A DNA stretch of 28,097 nt from Sulfurimonas autotrophica (GTDB lineage: Bacteria > Campylobacterota > Campylobacteria > Campylobacterales > Sulfurimonadaceae), in contig DQUE01000023.1 of the NCBI GenBank assembly GCA_015662405.1, positions 1 to 28,097 of the forward strand, in the 5' to 3' direction. Below, in pieces: positions 5,479 to 14,909 of the stretch. The position numbers and the translations under genes are program-made. A model generated the notes under the pieces. That model saw nothing but the letters and a program-made list of their open reading frames with translations, ran no database searches and was not told the DNA's origin. How positions within the stretch are numbered: the first letter of the stretch is position 1; every line of letters begins with the position of its first letter.

Positions 5479-7665
5479 TTGGCAAGAAAACTAACAGCAA
5501 AACAAAAAATCGGAACTTCCCTTAATTTTTTATTAGGAAATCGTGATTTAGGTGTCGTCATTTTTGTCATGGCAATTTTAGCCATTATTATAGTCCCTTT
5601 GCCTTCATCTGTATTAGACGTATTGCTGACAATTTCTATTGCACTCTCTGTTTTAATCTTATTGATTTCACTCTATGTTCCAAAACCAACAGATTTAACA
5701 ACATTTCCTACACTTATACTTGTACTGACACTTTTTAGGCTTTCACTCAACATTGCAACAACAAGAATGATTTTAAGTCATGGGCATGAAGGACCCGATA
5801 AAGTAAGTGATGTTATTACGAGTTTTGGTGACTTTGTTGTAGGTGGAAACTATGTCATAGGGATTATCGTCTTTGCAATTTTGGTACTCATAAACTTCAT
5901 GGTTATCACAAAAGGTTCCACTAGAGTTGCTGAAGTAGCGGCTCGTTTTGTACTCGATTCAATGCCTGGAAAACAGATGGCAGTTGATGCCGACTTAAAT
6001 GCAGGGCTGATAGATGATGCCGAGGCAAAAAAACGTCGTGCCGAGATTCTTCAAGATGCAAACTTCTATGGAGCGATGGATGGTTCTTCAAAGTTTGTTA
6101 AAGGAGATGCCGTTGCAGGTATTATCATCACGCTTATTAATATTATTGGCGGATTCCTTATAGGCGTTTTTCAGTACAACATGAGTGTTGCAGATAGCGC
6201 TGCTACTTTTACACTTTTAACCATCGGTGATGGACTTGTAAGCCAGATTCCAGCACTCATCATCTCTACTGCTACAGGTATCATAATTACCCGTTCTTCA
6301 GGTGATGATGATAATTTTGCAGAGGGTACCATCACGCAGATGATAGGAAATGCAAAAATCATGATGATAGTCGGGTTCATTATGTTTTTATTTGCGCTTG
6401 TACCTGGACTCCCTACTGCATCTATGGGTTTTGTAGGTCTTATTTTTGCACTCCTTGGATGGTCTATTTATAAATATGAAAAAGGTGAACTCTCTATTTT
6501 GGATGTTGAAAACGTACTTGGTACGAAAACAAAAGCAGAGCTAGAAAAAGAAAAAGAACAAACAAAACCAAAAAAATCAAATGAAGAGATCGCAAAAGAA
6601 GAAGAGAGTGCCCTTGAAGAGATTCTCAAAGTAGAAATGCTCGAACTCACGCTTGGTTATCAACTCATAAAACTTGCTGATAGTTCACAAGGTGGTGATT
6701 TGCTTGAGCGTATCCGTTCAATGAGAAGAAAAATTGCTAGTGACTTTGGTTTTTTAATGCCACAGGTTAGAATCCGTGATAATTTACATCTCAAGCCAAA
6801 TCAATACCAAATTCTTCTCAAAGGCATTGCAATTGGTGAGGGTGAAATTATGCCTGATAAATTTCTTGCAATGGACAGTGGTATGGCAACAGGAGAGATT
6901 CAAGGAGAGCCTACAAAAGAGCCTGCTTTTGGACTCGATGCTATCTGGATAACACCTGAACAAAAAGAGGATGCAATTATTAATGGATATACTGTTGTCG
7001 ATCCTGCTACTGTTATTTCAACGCATATGAGTGAACTCATTAAACGCAATGCAGAAGAACTCCTAACCCGCCAAGAGGTACAATCTCTCATTGATAAAAT
7101 TAAAGATGACTACCCTGTCATTGTAGATGATGTATTGAAAGTTGCTTCTATTGGTCTAATTCAACGAGTTTTAAAAGCACTCTTGCATGAAAAAATTCCA
7201 CTCAAAGATATGCTTACCATTTTAGAGACAATTGCAGATATCGCAGAATACACGAAAAATGTTGATTTTATTACCGAGCAAGTACGTGCAAAACTCTCCC
7301 GTGTTATTACACAAATGTATACGGGAGATGATGGTGTCATCAGGCTTTTAACATTTGATACACAAACTGAACAGTTACTCCTACAAAAATCACAAGAACA
7401 AGATGGTGTAAGAAATCTCATGCTTAACGTAGGAGAGATCAATGCACTCATACAGGCAACAAGTGCAAAAGCCGCCGACCTACTCCAAAAAGGGATATCT
7501 CCGGTTATTATTATAGTCGACCCACAAATTCGTCGTAGTGTTGCAGAAATATTTGAAAGGTTTTCTCTTGATGTTGTTACACTATCACATGCAGAAATCG
7601 ACTCAAGTGCCACATTTGAAGTAGTGGGTTCAATTTCAATTCAAACAGAAGAAACAACTAATTAA
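5479..7665 (+). CDS. flhA: Flagellar biosynthesis protein FlhA
   Basis: FlhA is the large export-gate subunit of the flagellar type III secretion system in the inner membrane. The 728 residues show the expected plan: about eight transmembrane helices in the first 330 residues, an acidic and lysine-rich linker (about 355-385), and a C-terminal cytoplasmic domain that docks export substrates and chaperones. The FHIPEP family signature spans roughly residues 146-175, with GSTRVAEVAARFVLDSMPGK and then MAVDADLNAGLID. The reading frame opens at a TTG (5479); an in-frame TAG just upstream excludes an earlier start, and the ribosome site (AGAG) is poor. In Campylobacter and Helicobacter FlhA is also needed for FlgSR signalling to sigma-54 flagellar genes. 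Confidence 0.97.
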   Translation: MARKLTAKQKIGTSLNFLLGNRDLGVVIFVMAILAIIIVPLPSSVLDVLLTISIALSVLILLISLYVPKPTDLTTFPTLILVLTLFRLSLNIATTRMILSHGHEGPDKVSDVITSFGDFVVGGNYVIGIIVFAILVLINFMVITKGSTRVAEVAARFVLDSMPGKQMAVDADLNAGLIDDAEAKKRRAEILQDANFYGAMDGSSKFVKGDAVAGIIITLINIIGGFLIGVFQYNMSVADSAATFTLLTIGDGLVSQIPALIISTATGIIITRSSGDDDNFAEGTITQMIGNAKIMMIVGFIMFLFALVPGLPTASMGFVGLIFALLGWSIYKYEKGELSILDVENVLGTKTKAELEKEKEQTKPKKSNEEIAKEEESALEEILKVEMLELTLGYQLIKLADSSQGGDLLERIRSMRRKIASDFGFLMPQVRIRDNLHLKPNQYQILLKGIAIGEGEIMPDKFLAMDSGMATGEIQGEPTKEPAFGLDAIWITPEQKEDAIINGYTVVDPATVISTHMSELIKRNAEELLTRQEVQSLIDKIKDDYPVIVDDVLKVASIGLIQRVLKALLHEKIPLKDMLTILETIADIAEYTKNVDFITEQVRAKLSRVITQMYTGDDGVIRLLTFDTQTEQLLLQKSQEQDGVRNLMLNVGEINALIQATSAKAADLLQKGISPVIIIVDPQIRRSVAEIFERFSLDVVTLSHAEIDSSATFEVVGSISIQTEETTN

Positions 7666-7675
7666 AAGGGTAAAA

Positions 7676-8767
7676 ATGAAAAACAGAACAATTCACCACC
7701 TCTCACACATAGATTTAGACGGCTATAGTTGCCAACTTATAATGCAGTATACACCGTACAAAAAATTTAATTATAATGCAAACTATGGAGCGGAAGTAAA
7801 ACAAAAGCTTGAACTTATCTTAGAAAACATTAAAAAAGCCAAAGAAAAAGCTTATATACTTATTACTGATTTAAACCTTACAGCCGATGAGTCCCGCTGG
7901 CTAAGCCATGAAGTTCAAAAGATGAATGCCAACTCTTTTGATGTAAAACTACAACTCCTTGATCATCACGGTAGTGGAGCAGAAAGTGCAAAAAAACATG
8001 AATGGTACTATCTTGATACAAATCGTTGTGCTACGAAAATAACATACGACTATGCAAAAGAGAACTTTGCACTTGATGAGCCGACATGGATGAAAAAATA
8101 TGTAGATGTTGTCAATGCTGTTGATTTATGGAAGCAAGAAGAGCATGACAATTTTGAATATGGTAAAGTTTGTATGCGTCTTGTAACAGAGACAAAAGAA
8201 CTCAACCGTATCATGTTTGCAGATGAAGATTCCAACTACAAACTTACTCTCTTACATGAAGCGGCAAAATATATTCACGAGCCAGATGCACCTATTTTAC
8301 TTGATGAAAAAATTCACTCTTTAAAAAAGAATTTTTTCAGACGAGATAAAGATGATACACTCGACAATCTTGCAACTCGGTATGTTGTAGAATTACTTGG
8401 CAAATCTCGTCATGAAAAAACAATCTATTACAAAGGCTACCGAGGCTACTTAAGCTATGGTATCGGGAACACTTCTATAGTTGGCAATGGCTTTTTAACG
8501 GCTTATCCTGAGTATGACTTTATCGTAGATGTAAGCTACCGAGGAACCATGAGTTTGCGTGCGAACAATAATGTTAGTGTTGCACAAATAGCAAAAGAGT
8601 GGGCAAATGGTGGTGGACACCCTAATGCAGCAGGTGGAAGAATCATGGGCTTTAAAGAGCAATTCCGTTATGACAAAGTCAAACAGCAAATTGAAAAAGT
8701 TATTAATGATAAAGAGGCAGTTGCTGGTGATTTAGCCTATAAAAAAGAGGATCAAGAGAAACAATAA
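7676..8767 (+). CDS. DHH-family phosphoesterase
   Basis: A 363-residue cytoplasmic protein with the metal-binding motifs of the DHH superfamily: HIDLDG at 11-16, a single Asp at 65 (LITDLNL), the name-giving DHH at 96-98 (LLDHHGSG) and Asp 150. The C-terminal DHHA1-type substrate motif GGGHPNAAGG is at 312-321. Such enzymes cleave phosphoanhydride or phosphodiester bonds in nanoRNA, pAp, cyclic dinucleotides or polyphosphate; the substrate here cannot be read from sequence. The N-terminal HxDxDG and the DHHA1 motif make it closer to NrnA-like proteins than to RecJ, which is much longer. It starts 10 bases after flhA and is likely cotranscribed. A terminator follows. Confidence 0.85.
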   Translation: MKNRTIHHLSHIDLDGYSCQLIMQYTPYKKFNYNANYGAEVKQKLELILENIKKAKEKAYILITDLNLTADESRWLSHEVQKMNANSFDVKLQLLDHHGSGAESAKKHEWYYLDTNRCATKITYDYAKENFALDEPTWMKKYVDVVNAVDLWKQEEHDNFEYGKVCMRLVTETKELNRIMFADEDSNYKLTLLHEAAKYIHEPDAPILLDEKIHSLKKNFFRRDKDDTLDNLATRYVVELLGKSRHEKTIYYKGYRGYLSYGIGNTSIVGNGFLTAYPEYDFIVDVSYRGTMSLRANNNVSVAQIAKEWANGGGHPNAAGGRIMGFKEQFRYDKVKQQIEKVINDKEAVAGDLAYKKEDQEKQ

Positions 8768-8790
8768 GAGAAACTAAGACTTTGGAATTA

Positions 8791-8817
8791 TTGATAGCAA
8801 TCCTTTTACGCTATCAA
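8791..8817. terminator. Bidirectional hairpin terminator between the DHH gene and the amidase gene
   Basis: TTGATAGC (8791-8798) and GCTATCAA (8810-8817) form a perfect 8-bp stem with an 11-base loop in the 50-base gap between two converging genes. It abuts the amidase stop codon. The flanks are A/T-rich but lack a long T-run, so efficiency is uncertain. Confidence 0.6.
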
Positions 8818-10197
8818 CTAATTATTTAAAAAATACCTCTCTATTCCATTAGCTAAACCTTCTGCCATAGTTTTTTGATATTTTTTATTGACAAGTCTTC
8901 GTGCTTCCATTGGGTGTGTTATAAAACCAACCTCAACAAGGACAGAAGGCATTTGTGCTCCTACTAACACCCAAAACGGCCCTTCTCTCACACCAGCATC
9001 CTTGACATTGCTATATTTTCTTGTAAGTGTTGCTAGCACACTTCTTTGCAAATCAATCGCCAATTTATTTGATGCTACAATATTGTGAGAATTTATAGTA
9101 TTTAAAAAACTCTCTTTACCATAATAATCCATTGCATCCAAATCTGCTGAATTTTCTAAAGCAGCAACTTTTTTTGCCCTGCTTGAGCGAGATGTTGAGA
9201 GAAAATAGCACTCTATTCCATGTGCTTTCTTTGCATCTTTTCGACCTACTGCATTTGCATGAAGACTTATAAAGATATCTGCATTTTTTCTATTAGCATA
9301 TTTCGTTCTATCGCGTAATTTTATAAAACGATCACTCTCTCTTGTCATATAAACTTTAAAGCCACGACGACGCAAAATATCTCTTAACTTTTTTGCTATA
9401 CTTAAAACTACCACTTTTTCTCTGTAATTTCTATATCCAACAGCACCTGGATCTTTTCCACCATGTCCTGCATCTATTACAATCACCTTGTTTCTATCCA
9501 CTCTTTTAGGAGACTGTTTCTTATATCTATTTACAACAATAGCTTTTTTGTTTTTTATTGCCTTATTTACTATTTTAATTGAAAGCTCTTTTCCCTTTTT
9601 GCTAAAACGTACATACAAAGGTGTTTTATTTGCTATAACAAGACGTAATGTATTTGGATTATACTGTGCAAGCTTTATCCTATCTACCCCCTCTTGTCTT
9701 AGACTCCTCGCACTCTTAAGCATAGAGGCATGCACGTCAAATACATACTTATAGACTCTCTTTTTTTTATCATATAGAGTAAAGTAGTTTACCTGATTTT
9801 TTTGCAGGTTTTTATCAAATGTTAATACTAATCTTTTATCTCTAAAACGTACTGATTTTAATTTGTGAGATGACTTGACTTTAATCGTTTTTTTAGTAGC
9901 AGTTGTTCTTTTTTTTGCATGAGAGAGAAGTTTATACTCCTTTTCATACTGTTTTACATCTATGTGTAGTTTACGTCCGCTAGAGACTATCCCTTGTAAA
10001 GCAGAGTATTTTAATCTCCTGTCATTCTTCATTAATGCACGAAGATAGAGGTTTTTATAATCATTATAGGCACGAAACTGATCTGTTTTTACCAGAGATT
10101 TAGAAAAAGTGTTTGCTCTGTTTAAAATTTCTTGATCACTTAAAGCATATAAACTACTTAGAAAAAACAGTAAAAGAACAAAAACTTTTCTCATCAT
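8818..10197 (-). CDS. amiA: N-acetylmuramoyl-L-alanine amidase (AMIN and Amidase_3 domains)
   Basis: A 459-residue exported cell-wall hydrolase that cleaves between MurNAc and L-Ala to split septal peptidoglycan and separate daughter cells. An N-terminal signal peptide ends near residue 18 (LLLFFLSSLYA). A helical region precedes an AMIN-like beta domain at about 112-212. The zinc amidase domain runs from about 236 to the end. Zinc ligands are visible: His 245 (IDAGHGGKDPGA), Glu 260 (NYREK) and His 313 (FISLHAN). The catalytic Glu 422 sits in VLVEVGFITHP. A long insertion at about 330-400 resembles the regulatory helix of AmiB/AmiC. It ends the pyrH-rpoZ-spoT-tyrS-fabX operon, six bases after fabX; H. 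pylori amiA has the same place. Confidence 0.93.
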   Translation of the reverse strand: MMRKVFVLLLFFLSSLYALSDQEILNRANTFSKSLVKTDQFRAYNDYKNLYLRALMKNDRRLKYSALQGIVSSGRKLHIDVKQYEKEYKLLSHAKKRTTATKKTIKVKSSHKLKSVRFRDKRLVLTFDKNLQKNQVNYFTLYDKKKRVYKYVFDVHASMLKSARSLRQEGVDRIKLAQYNPNTLRLVIANKTPLYVRFSKKGKELSIKIVNKAIKNKKAIVVNRYKKQSPKRVDRNKVIVIDAGHGGKDPGAVGYRNYREKVVVLSIAKKLRDILRRRGFKVYMTRESDRFIKLRDRTKYANRKNADIFISLHANAVGRKDAKKAHGIECYFLSTSRSSRAKKVAALENSADLDAMDYYGKESFLNTINSHNIVASNKLAIDLQRSVLATLTRKYSNVKDAGVREGPFWVLVGAQMPSVLVEVGFITHPMEARRLVNKKYQKTMAEGLANGIERYFLNN

Positions 10198-10203
10198 ACA
10201 GTA

Positions 10204-11295
10204 CTATTCACCTTGAATAAGTTTATCGAGTAGCTCTTTTACTGTAATTATCTCATTTAATTTATATCCATTGGTTCCAGAAAAGAAGAGACCAGTTTCT
10301 AAATTTCCTTCATATGCATCACTTAACCTGTCAGCTATACAAAACCCAACAATTTTTGCCTCTTCACCTCTATTGCATGGTGCAACACAGTTTGAAATAC
10401 ATTTAATAGCAGGACCTTCTCTTTTTTCAACCATACGTGTTAAATTGGTCACAACACCTTGTGCAGGGTAACCTACAGGAGAACCCATAAGTTTTATATC
10501 ATCCTCTTTTGCATCAAGAAGAACTTTTTTAAAGTTTGCATGTGCGTCACACTCATATGTACCTATAAAGCGTGTACCCATTTGGACACCACTTGCACCA
10601 AGTTCCATCACTGCCTCTATGTCATTTTTATCCCATATTCCACCTGCAGCTATTACTGGCATACCACCCCACTCCGCTGCTTCTTCAACTACTGGTTTGA
10701 CTAAATTTTCCAATTGATACTCAGGCATAGAGCACTGTTCATAAGTAAATCCTTGATGCCCACCACTTTTTGGGCCTTCAAGAATTACTGCATCAGGAAG
10801 GCGATTATAACGCTTTTGCCATCTTTTACAGATAATTTTTAAAGCTTTTGCCGAAGAGACAATAGGAACAAGTGCAACATCAGGGTACCCTTCAGTAAAC
10901 TCAGGCATATTTGTCGGAAGTCCTGCTCCTGTTATGATAATGTTAATACCCGCCTCACAAGCATCACGTACAACACGTCCATAATCATTAATTGCATAGA
11001 GTATATTTGCAGCTAATGGCTTATCTGCGCAAATTTTTCTTGCATTTTTGACTATCTCAAAAAACCCCTCTTTAGAGTAAAAATTTGCTTCGCTTAAAGG
11101 TCTGTCTGCTACAAGTTTTTTAGCAAACTTTTTGTCTTTGTAATAGCCTGTTCCAACAGAACTAATAACGCCAAGACCACCCTCTTTTGAAACAGTTCCA
11201 GCTAATTGATCCCAGCTAATACCAACACCCATTCCACCTTGTACTATTGGCTTTTCTATCTCATACTTACCAATTTTTAAAGACTTGAAACTCAT
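10204..11295 (-). CDS. fabX: FabX-type flavin/[4Fe-4S] dehydrogenase-isomerase (nitronate monooxygenase superfamily)
   Basis: At 363 residues this protein would often be labelled nitronate monooxygenase, but it fits FabX of H. pylori (HP0773). FabX desaturates and isomerises decanoyl-ACP to start unsaturated fatty acid synthesis. FMN-barrel motifs are visible: VQGGMGVGIS (18-27), GLGVISS, EGPKSGGHQGF (173-183, with His 180 at the likely catalytic position), VIAAGGI and GASGVQMGTRF. Near the C-terminus four cysteines, C299-x3-C303-x3-C307 and C319, match the [4Fe-4S] cluster that separates FabX from ordinary nitronate monooxygenases. Gene order (amidase, fabX, tyrS, spoT) equals that of H. pylori. 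Its start is one base after the tyrS stop, so translation is coupled. Confidence 0.88.
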   Translation of the reverse strand: MSFKSLKIGKYEIEKPIVQGGMGVGISWDQLAGTVSKEGGLGVISSVGTGYYKDKKFAKKLVADRPLSEANFYSKEGFFEIVKNARKICADKPLAANILYAINDYGRVVRDACEAGINIIITGAGLPTNMPEFTEGYPDVALVPIVSSAKALKIICKRWQKRYNRLPDAVILEGPKSGGHQGFTYEQCSMPEYQLENLVKPVVEEAAEWGGMPVIAAGGIWDKNDIEAVMELGASGVQMGTRFIGTYECDAHANFKKVLLDAKEDDIKLMGSPVGYPAQGVVTNLTRMVEKREGPAIKCISNCVAPCNRGEEAKIVGFCIADRLSDAYEGNLETGLFFSGTNGYKLNEIITVKELLDKLIQGE

Positions 11296-11296
11296 T

Positions 11297-12496
11297 TTAT
11301 TTAACCTTTAACTTTGAAAATTTTCTCTTTCCAACCTGCAATAGGTACTCTCCTGATGGTAACTCTAACTTTTCATCAGAGATCTTCTCTTGGTTTATTT
11401 TAACACCACCCTGCTTAATATCTCTCCTTGCTTGAGAAGTAGATGGTTCCATCTTACATGTAACTAAGGCTTTGGCAATCCAAATGGGTCCATCACAGCT
11501 AAACTCTGCAATATCACTTGGAACCTGACTCTTTGCATGCACTCTATCGAACTCCTCTTTTGCTTTTTGAGCAGCCTCTTCATTATGAAAACGAGCTGTA
11601 ATCTCTAGTGCCAACTCCTCTTTTACTTTTTTAGGATGCAGTTTTCCCTCTTTCACCGCCGTTTCTAATGCAGCAATCTCATCTAAGCTCTTCTTACTTA
11701 ATAGCTCAAAATATCGCCACATCAGTTCATCAGATATACTCAAAACTTTACCAAACATATCATTTGGTTCATCTGAGACACCGATGTAGTTCCCAAGTGA
11801 TTTACTCATCTTTTGAATGCCATCGAGCCCTTCTAAAATAGGCATCATTAAAACTGCTTGCTGCTTTTTAACACCATAGACTTTTTGCAGCTGTCTTCCC
11901 ATTAAAAGATTAAATTTTTGGTCTGTTCCACCTATTTCAATATCAGACTTCAAATAGACACTATCATAACCTTGTAGTAGCGGATACATAAATTCACTCG
12001 TTGCAATTGCTACATTTGTTTTAAATCGCTTTGAAAAATCATCACGCTCCAACATACGTGCCACAGTTAAATTGGATGCAAGCGATATCAACTCAGCGGC
12101 ACTCATTTTACCTAACCAGTCATCATTATATACAATATCTGTTTTACTCTCATCTAAAATTTTAAAAGCTTGTGTCGTGTAGCTCTCAATATTTTTGATA
12201 ATATCCTCTTTTGACAACACTTTACGCGTAGCATTTTTTCCAGTTGGATCACCAATAGTTGCAGTAAAACTCCCTATTAAAAACTGTACACGTCCACCAT
12301 ACTTTTGAAATGTTGCAAGTTTTTGCAAAAGAACAGTATGTCCCAAATGTAAATCCGGTGCTGTTGGATCAAATCCCGCTTTTACGGTATATGTTTTACC
12401 TTCTTGAAAATAAGCTTTTAAAAGTTTTTCTACTCTTTCGTTGTCAATAATCTCTGCACAACCTCTCTTAATTTCTCTTAAAGCTTCATCTATCAT
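11297..12496 (-). CDS. tyrS: Tyrosyl-tRNA synthetase
   Basis: Class I aminoacyl-tRNA synthetase charging tRNA-Tyr, 399 residues, the expected length. The HIGH-type motif is PDLHLGHT (47-54) and the KMSKS loop is exactly KMSKS (229-233), followed by LGNYIGV. The tyrosine pocket phrase EIGGTDQKFNLL is at about 187-197. The C-terminal 60 residues form an S4-like RNA-binding domain (SQARRDIKQGGVKIN and the final LQVGKRKFSKLKV). It lies 19 bases after spoT and one base before fabX within the leftward housekeeping operon. The HLGHT spacing and length match the TyrS subtype common in Campylobacterota. No T-box or other leader is expected or seen at this internal position. Confidence 0.97.
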   Translation of the reverse strand: MIDEALREIKRGCAEIIDNERVEKLLKAYFQEGKTYTVKAGFDPTAPDLHLGHTVLLQKLATFQKYGGRVQFLIGSFTATIGDPTGKNATRKVLSKEDIIKNIESYTTQAFKILDESKTDIVYNDDWLGKMSAAELISLASNLTVARMLERDDFSKRFKTNVAIATSEFMYPLLQGYDSVYLKSDIEIGGTDQKFNLLMGRQLQKVYGVKKQQAVLMMPILEGLDGIQKMSKSLGNYIGVSDEPNDMFGKVLSISDELMWRYFELLSKKSLDEIAALETAVKEGKLHPKKVKEELALEITARFHNEEAAQKAKEEFDRVHAKSQVPSDIAEFSCDGPIWIAKALVTCKMEPSTSQARRDIKQGGVKINQEKISDEKLELPSGEYLLQVGKRKFSKLKVK

Positions 12497-12515
12497 TTTT
12501 TCTCTCTAAATTTAT

Positions 12516-14690
12516 TTAATTTTTATATGCGTCATCAGTTCTTATCAAATTGACGACTTTTATTTTTGACTCCATTTTAACACGAAGTAAGTTAATATCA
12601 GCTTCTTTTGCCTCAAAAACCAATTCACAGTACTTAATATAATCATATGTATCTTTTCCCAACTCAATGGAGTTAATATCTATATCTAATTTTGCCAAAA
12701 AACTCAAAAAATCTGCTAATGCACCTTTTTCATTATGTAGTGATGCTATAAGCTTGTATCGAAATATTTTTTCCTGTTTCCATTGTATAAAGACCATTGG
12801 TTCTTTATCTTCAAGCATTTTTATTGCATTATTACAAAGTTTATGGTGTACATGTACTTTTGTTTTATCCAAGAAACCCATCACTTCATCCCCATGCTTA
12901 GGATGACAACAGTAATCAAATACAATATCTGTAATATTCGTTGTAGAAAAAATTTCCAACCCAGCTATCTCATAACGTTTGAGTTTAAATCTATGGCGTG
13001 AAATAAACTTTTTAAACCTGCTATTTTTACTTATATCTGTGATATATTTATGAATAACATTTTTAAAATGCTCACTATCATTTGGAATAGAAACCACACT
13101 ATCATAATTATGCTTTGTAAACCACTCCTGTACTCTTGCATTATTTAAACTCATTGCAGTTGCTACAATATTTACAGCCATTTTTGCATTGATTTCACGA
13201 ATTCTTGCATTACAGTTTAGTTTTATATTTGTTTTTGCTTTTGAAGTTTTTACTGCATCAATCCACGAACACCTTGTAATCACCTCATCACCAGTGATAA
13301 TTTTAACAATATCTCCGTTATTTAACTCTGTAAGTAAAGAGACTTTTGTCTTGTTTATTAAAGCACTTACTGCTTTATTTCCAACTTCGGAATGAACTGC
13401 ATAAGCAAAATCTAATGCCACCGCACCACGAGGAAGGGTAAAAGCATCACCAGATGGTGAAAATACTGAGATATCTTCTGAGTATAAATCATTTTTAATA
13501 AGTGCATAAAAATCCTCCACCGACTCATTTTGATACTGCAAACTGTCTAACCAATCAAGCTTAATATTGTTTCCACCACTCTTGTACTTCCAGTGCGCAG
13601 CAACACCAAGCTCTGCTGTTTTATGCATCTCATATGTTCTGATTTGTACTTCAAATATTGTTGCATTGTAAAAAACAGTGGTGTGAATCGTTTGATACCC
13701 ATTATCTTTTGCCACTGCAATATAGTCTTTAAAACGTGATGCAAGTGGACGAAAGTTTAAATGGATAAGACCCAAAATTGTATAGCATTTTACAGGGTCT
13801 GCCGTAAGAATTCTTACTGCTAAAAGATCAAGCACTTCATCAATACTCACTCCTTTTCTCTGCATCTTCAAATAGATAGAGTATTTATGTTTAATCCGCG
13901 AAAGAATTTCAAAATCATCTTCACAAAAACCATTTTTTACAAGAATCTTCATTATAGACTCTTTAATAGCATTGAGCTTCATCTCAATAGCATGATAGTT
14001 TGTGTCAAGATAATTTTCAATATGATGCTTCTCTTGGGGAAAAACATATCCAAAACTCAAATCTTCAAGTATATTTTTTAAAAATGAAATTCCAAGTCTG
14101 TGTGCAATTGGGGCATAGACAACCAAAGTCTCTTCAGCAATGCGTTTTTGCTTATGCGGCTCTAAAGCGTCTAATGTCAACATGTTGTGTAATCTATCAC
14201 AAAGTTTGACTACAAGAACACGTACATCATGTATACTTGCAATAAGCATTTTTCTAAAAGAGAGTGCTGATACTACAAGCTTTTCATCTGAGTTTGAAGG
14301 AATAAGCTCATGATCTCGTATCGTATCAATTTTTGTAAGCCCTTCAACTAAATGTGCAACATCTTTACCAAATAGCGATTCTATTTCATTGATGCCAACA
14401 GGAGTATCCTCCACTACATCATGTAGTAATGCAGCAATTGCCATAGATTCATCATTTGTGATTATTGCGACAATAGAAGCAACTAAAATAGGATGGATTA
14501 TATACGCTTCACCACTTTTTCTATACTGCCCTTCATGCGCAGCAATAGAAAAATTCAAAGCTTTTGTAAGTAGTTCGCTTTGAGGTATTTGAGCAAACAG
14601 ATATGCTCTAGCAGTATCAACATCATGTATATGCTTGACTTTTTCTATATCCATTTGACTCAAAGACAAAAAACTACTTTTTTTTGTCAC
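12516..14690 (-). CDS. spoT: Bifunctional (p)ppGpp synthetase/hydrolase
   Basis: The single long RelA/SpoT homologue of Campylobacterota, 724 residues, controlling the stringent response. The hydrolase HD domain is intact: His 66 (YIIHP), HD at 90-91 (LLHDVVEDT) and the KLCDRLHNM motif (162-170). The synthetase domain has RIKHKYSIYLKMQRK (265-279), DLLAVRI, and FKDYIAVAKDNGYQTIHT (320-337), so both activities look possible. A TGS domain follows (about 406-468), then a helical region, a short Cys/His segment (DYCCHPKHGDE) and a C-terminal ACT-like part. It overlaps rpoZ by 17 bases; an alternative start at codon 13 (base 14654) would avoid the overlap. The rpoZ-spoT link is also seen in Gammaproteobacteria. 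Confidence 0.96.
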   Translation of the reverse strand: MTKKSSFLSLSQMDIEKVKHIHDVDTARAYLFAQIPQSELLTKALNFSIAAHEGQYRKSGEAYIIHPILVASIVAIITNDESMAIAALLHDVVEDTPVGINEIESLFGKDVAHLVEGLTKIDTIRDHELIPSNSDEKLVVSALSFRKMLIASIHDVRVLVVKLCDRLHNMLTLDALEPHKQKRIAEETLVVYAPIAHRLGISFLKNILEDLSFGYVFPQEKHHIENYLDTNYHAIEMKLNAIKESIMKILVKNGFCEDDFEILSRIKHKYSIYLKMQRKGVSIDEVLDLLAVRILTADPVKCYTILGLIHLNFRPLASRFKDYIAVAKDNGYQTIHTTVFYNATIFEVQIRTYEMHKTAELGVAAHWKYKSGGNNIKLDWLDSLQYQNESVEDFYALIKNDLYSEDISVFSPSGDAFTLPRGAVALDFAYAVHSEVGNKAVSALINKTKVSLLTELNNGDIVKIITGDEVITRCSWIDAVKTSKAKTNIKLNCNARIREINAKMAVNIVATAMSLNNARVQEWFTKHNYDSVVSIPNDSEHFKNVIHKYITDISKNSRFKKFISRHRFKLKRYEIAGLEIFSTTNITDIVFDYCCHPKHGDEVMGFLDKTKVHVHHKLCNNAIKMLEDKEPMVFIQWKQEKIFRYKLIASLHNEKGALADFLSFLAKLDIDINSIELGKDTYDYIKYCELVFEAKEADINLLRVKMESKIKVVNLIRTDDAYKN

Positions 14691-14895
14691 TAAAGCCTTT
14701 CACCGTAATAAGGTTTTCAGCTATTTCCATTAATGCCAAGTCGCATGATTTTATACTGCTTGTAGTAACGCTTAATTTACTTGGAGCACCATTTTCTAAC
14801 TCATCACATCTTTTTGCAACTGCAATAGCTAACTGGTAACGATCCATATTTTGGTGTTCTTCTAAAACTTTTGCTGTTAATTCTTCAACTTTCAT
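14674..14895 (-). CDS. rpoZ: RNA polymerase omega subunit
   Basis: A 73-residue protein with the omega signature: MKVEELTAKVLE at the start, then DRYQLAIAVAKRCDEL, which packs around the C-terminal tail of beta-prime. Omega helps assemble RNA polymerase and contributes one of the ppGpp sites in some bacteria, which gives its place directly before spoT some functional sense. AGGAAG lies about six bases ahead of the ATG at 14895. The gene sits 14 bases after pyrH and overlaps spoT. The length is typical of the phylum. Confidence 0.93.
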   Translation of the reverse strand: MKVEELTAKVLEEHQNMDRYQLAIAVAKRCDELENGAPSKLSVTTSSIKSCDLALMEIAENLITVKGFSDKKK

Positions 14896-14909
14896 TCTCT
14901 TCCTTTCCT

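Noticed and set aside
7161..7613. 150-codon open frame on the minus strand inside flhA
   Set aside because: Serine- and cysteine-rich composition typical of an antisense shadow; flhA is certain here.
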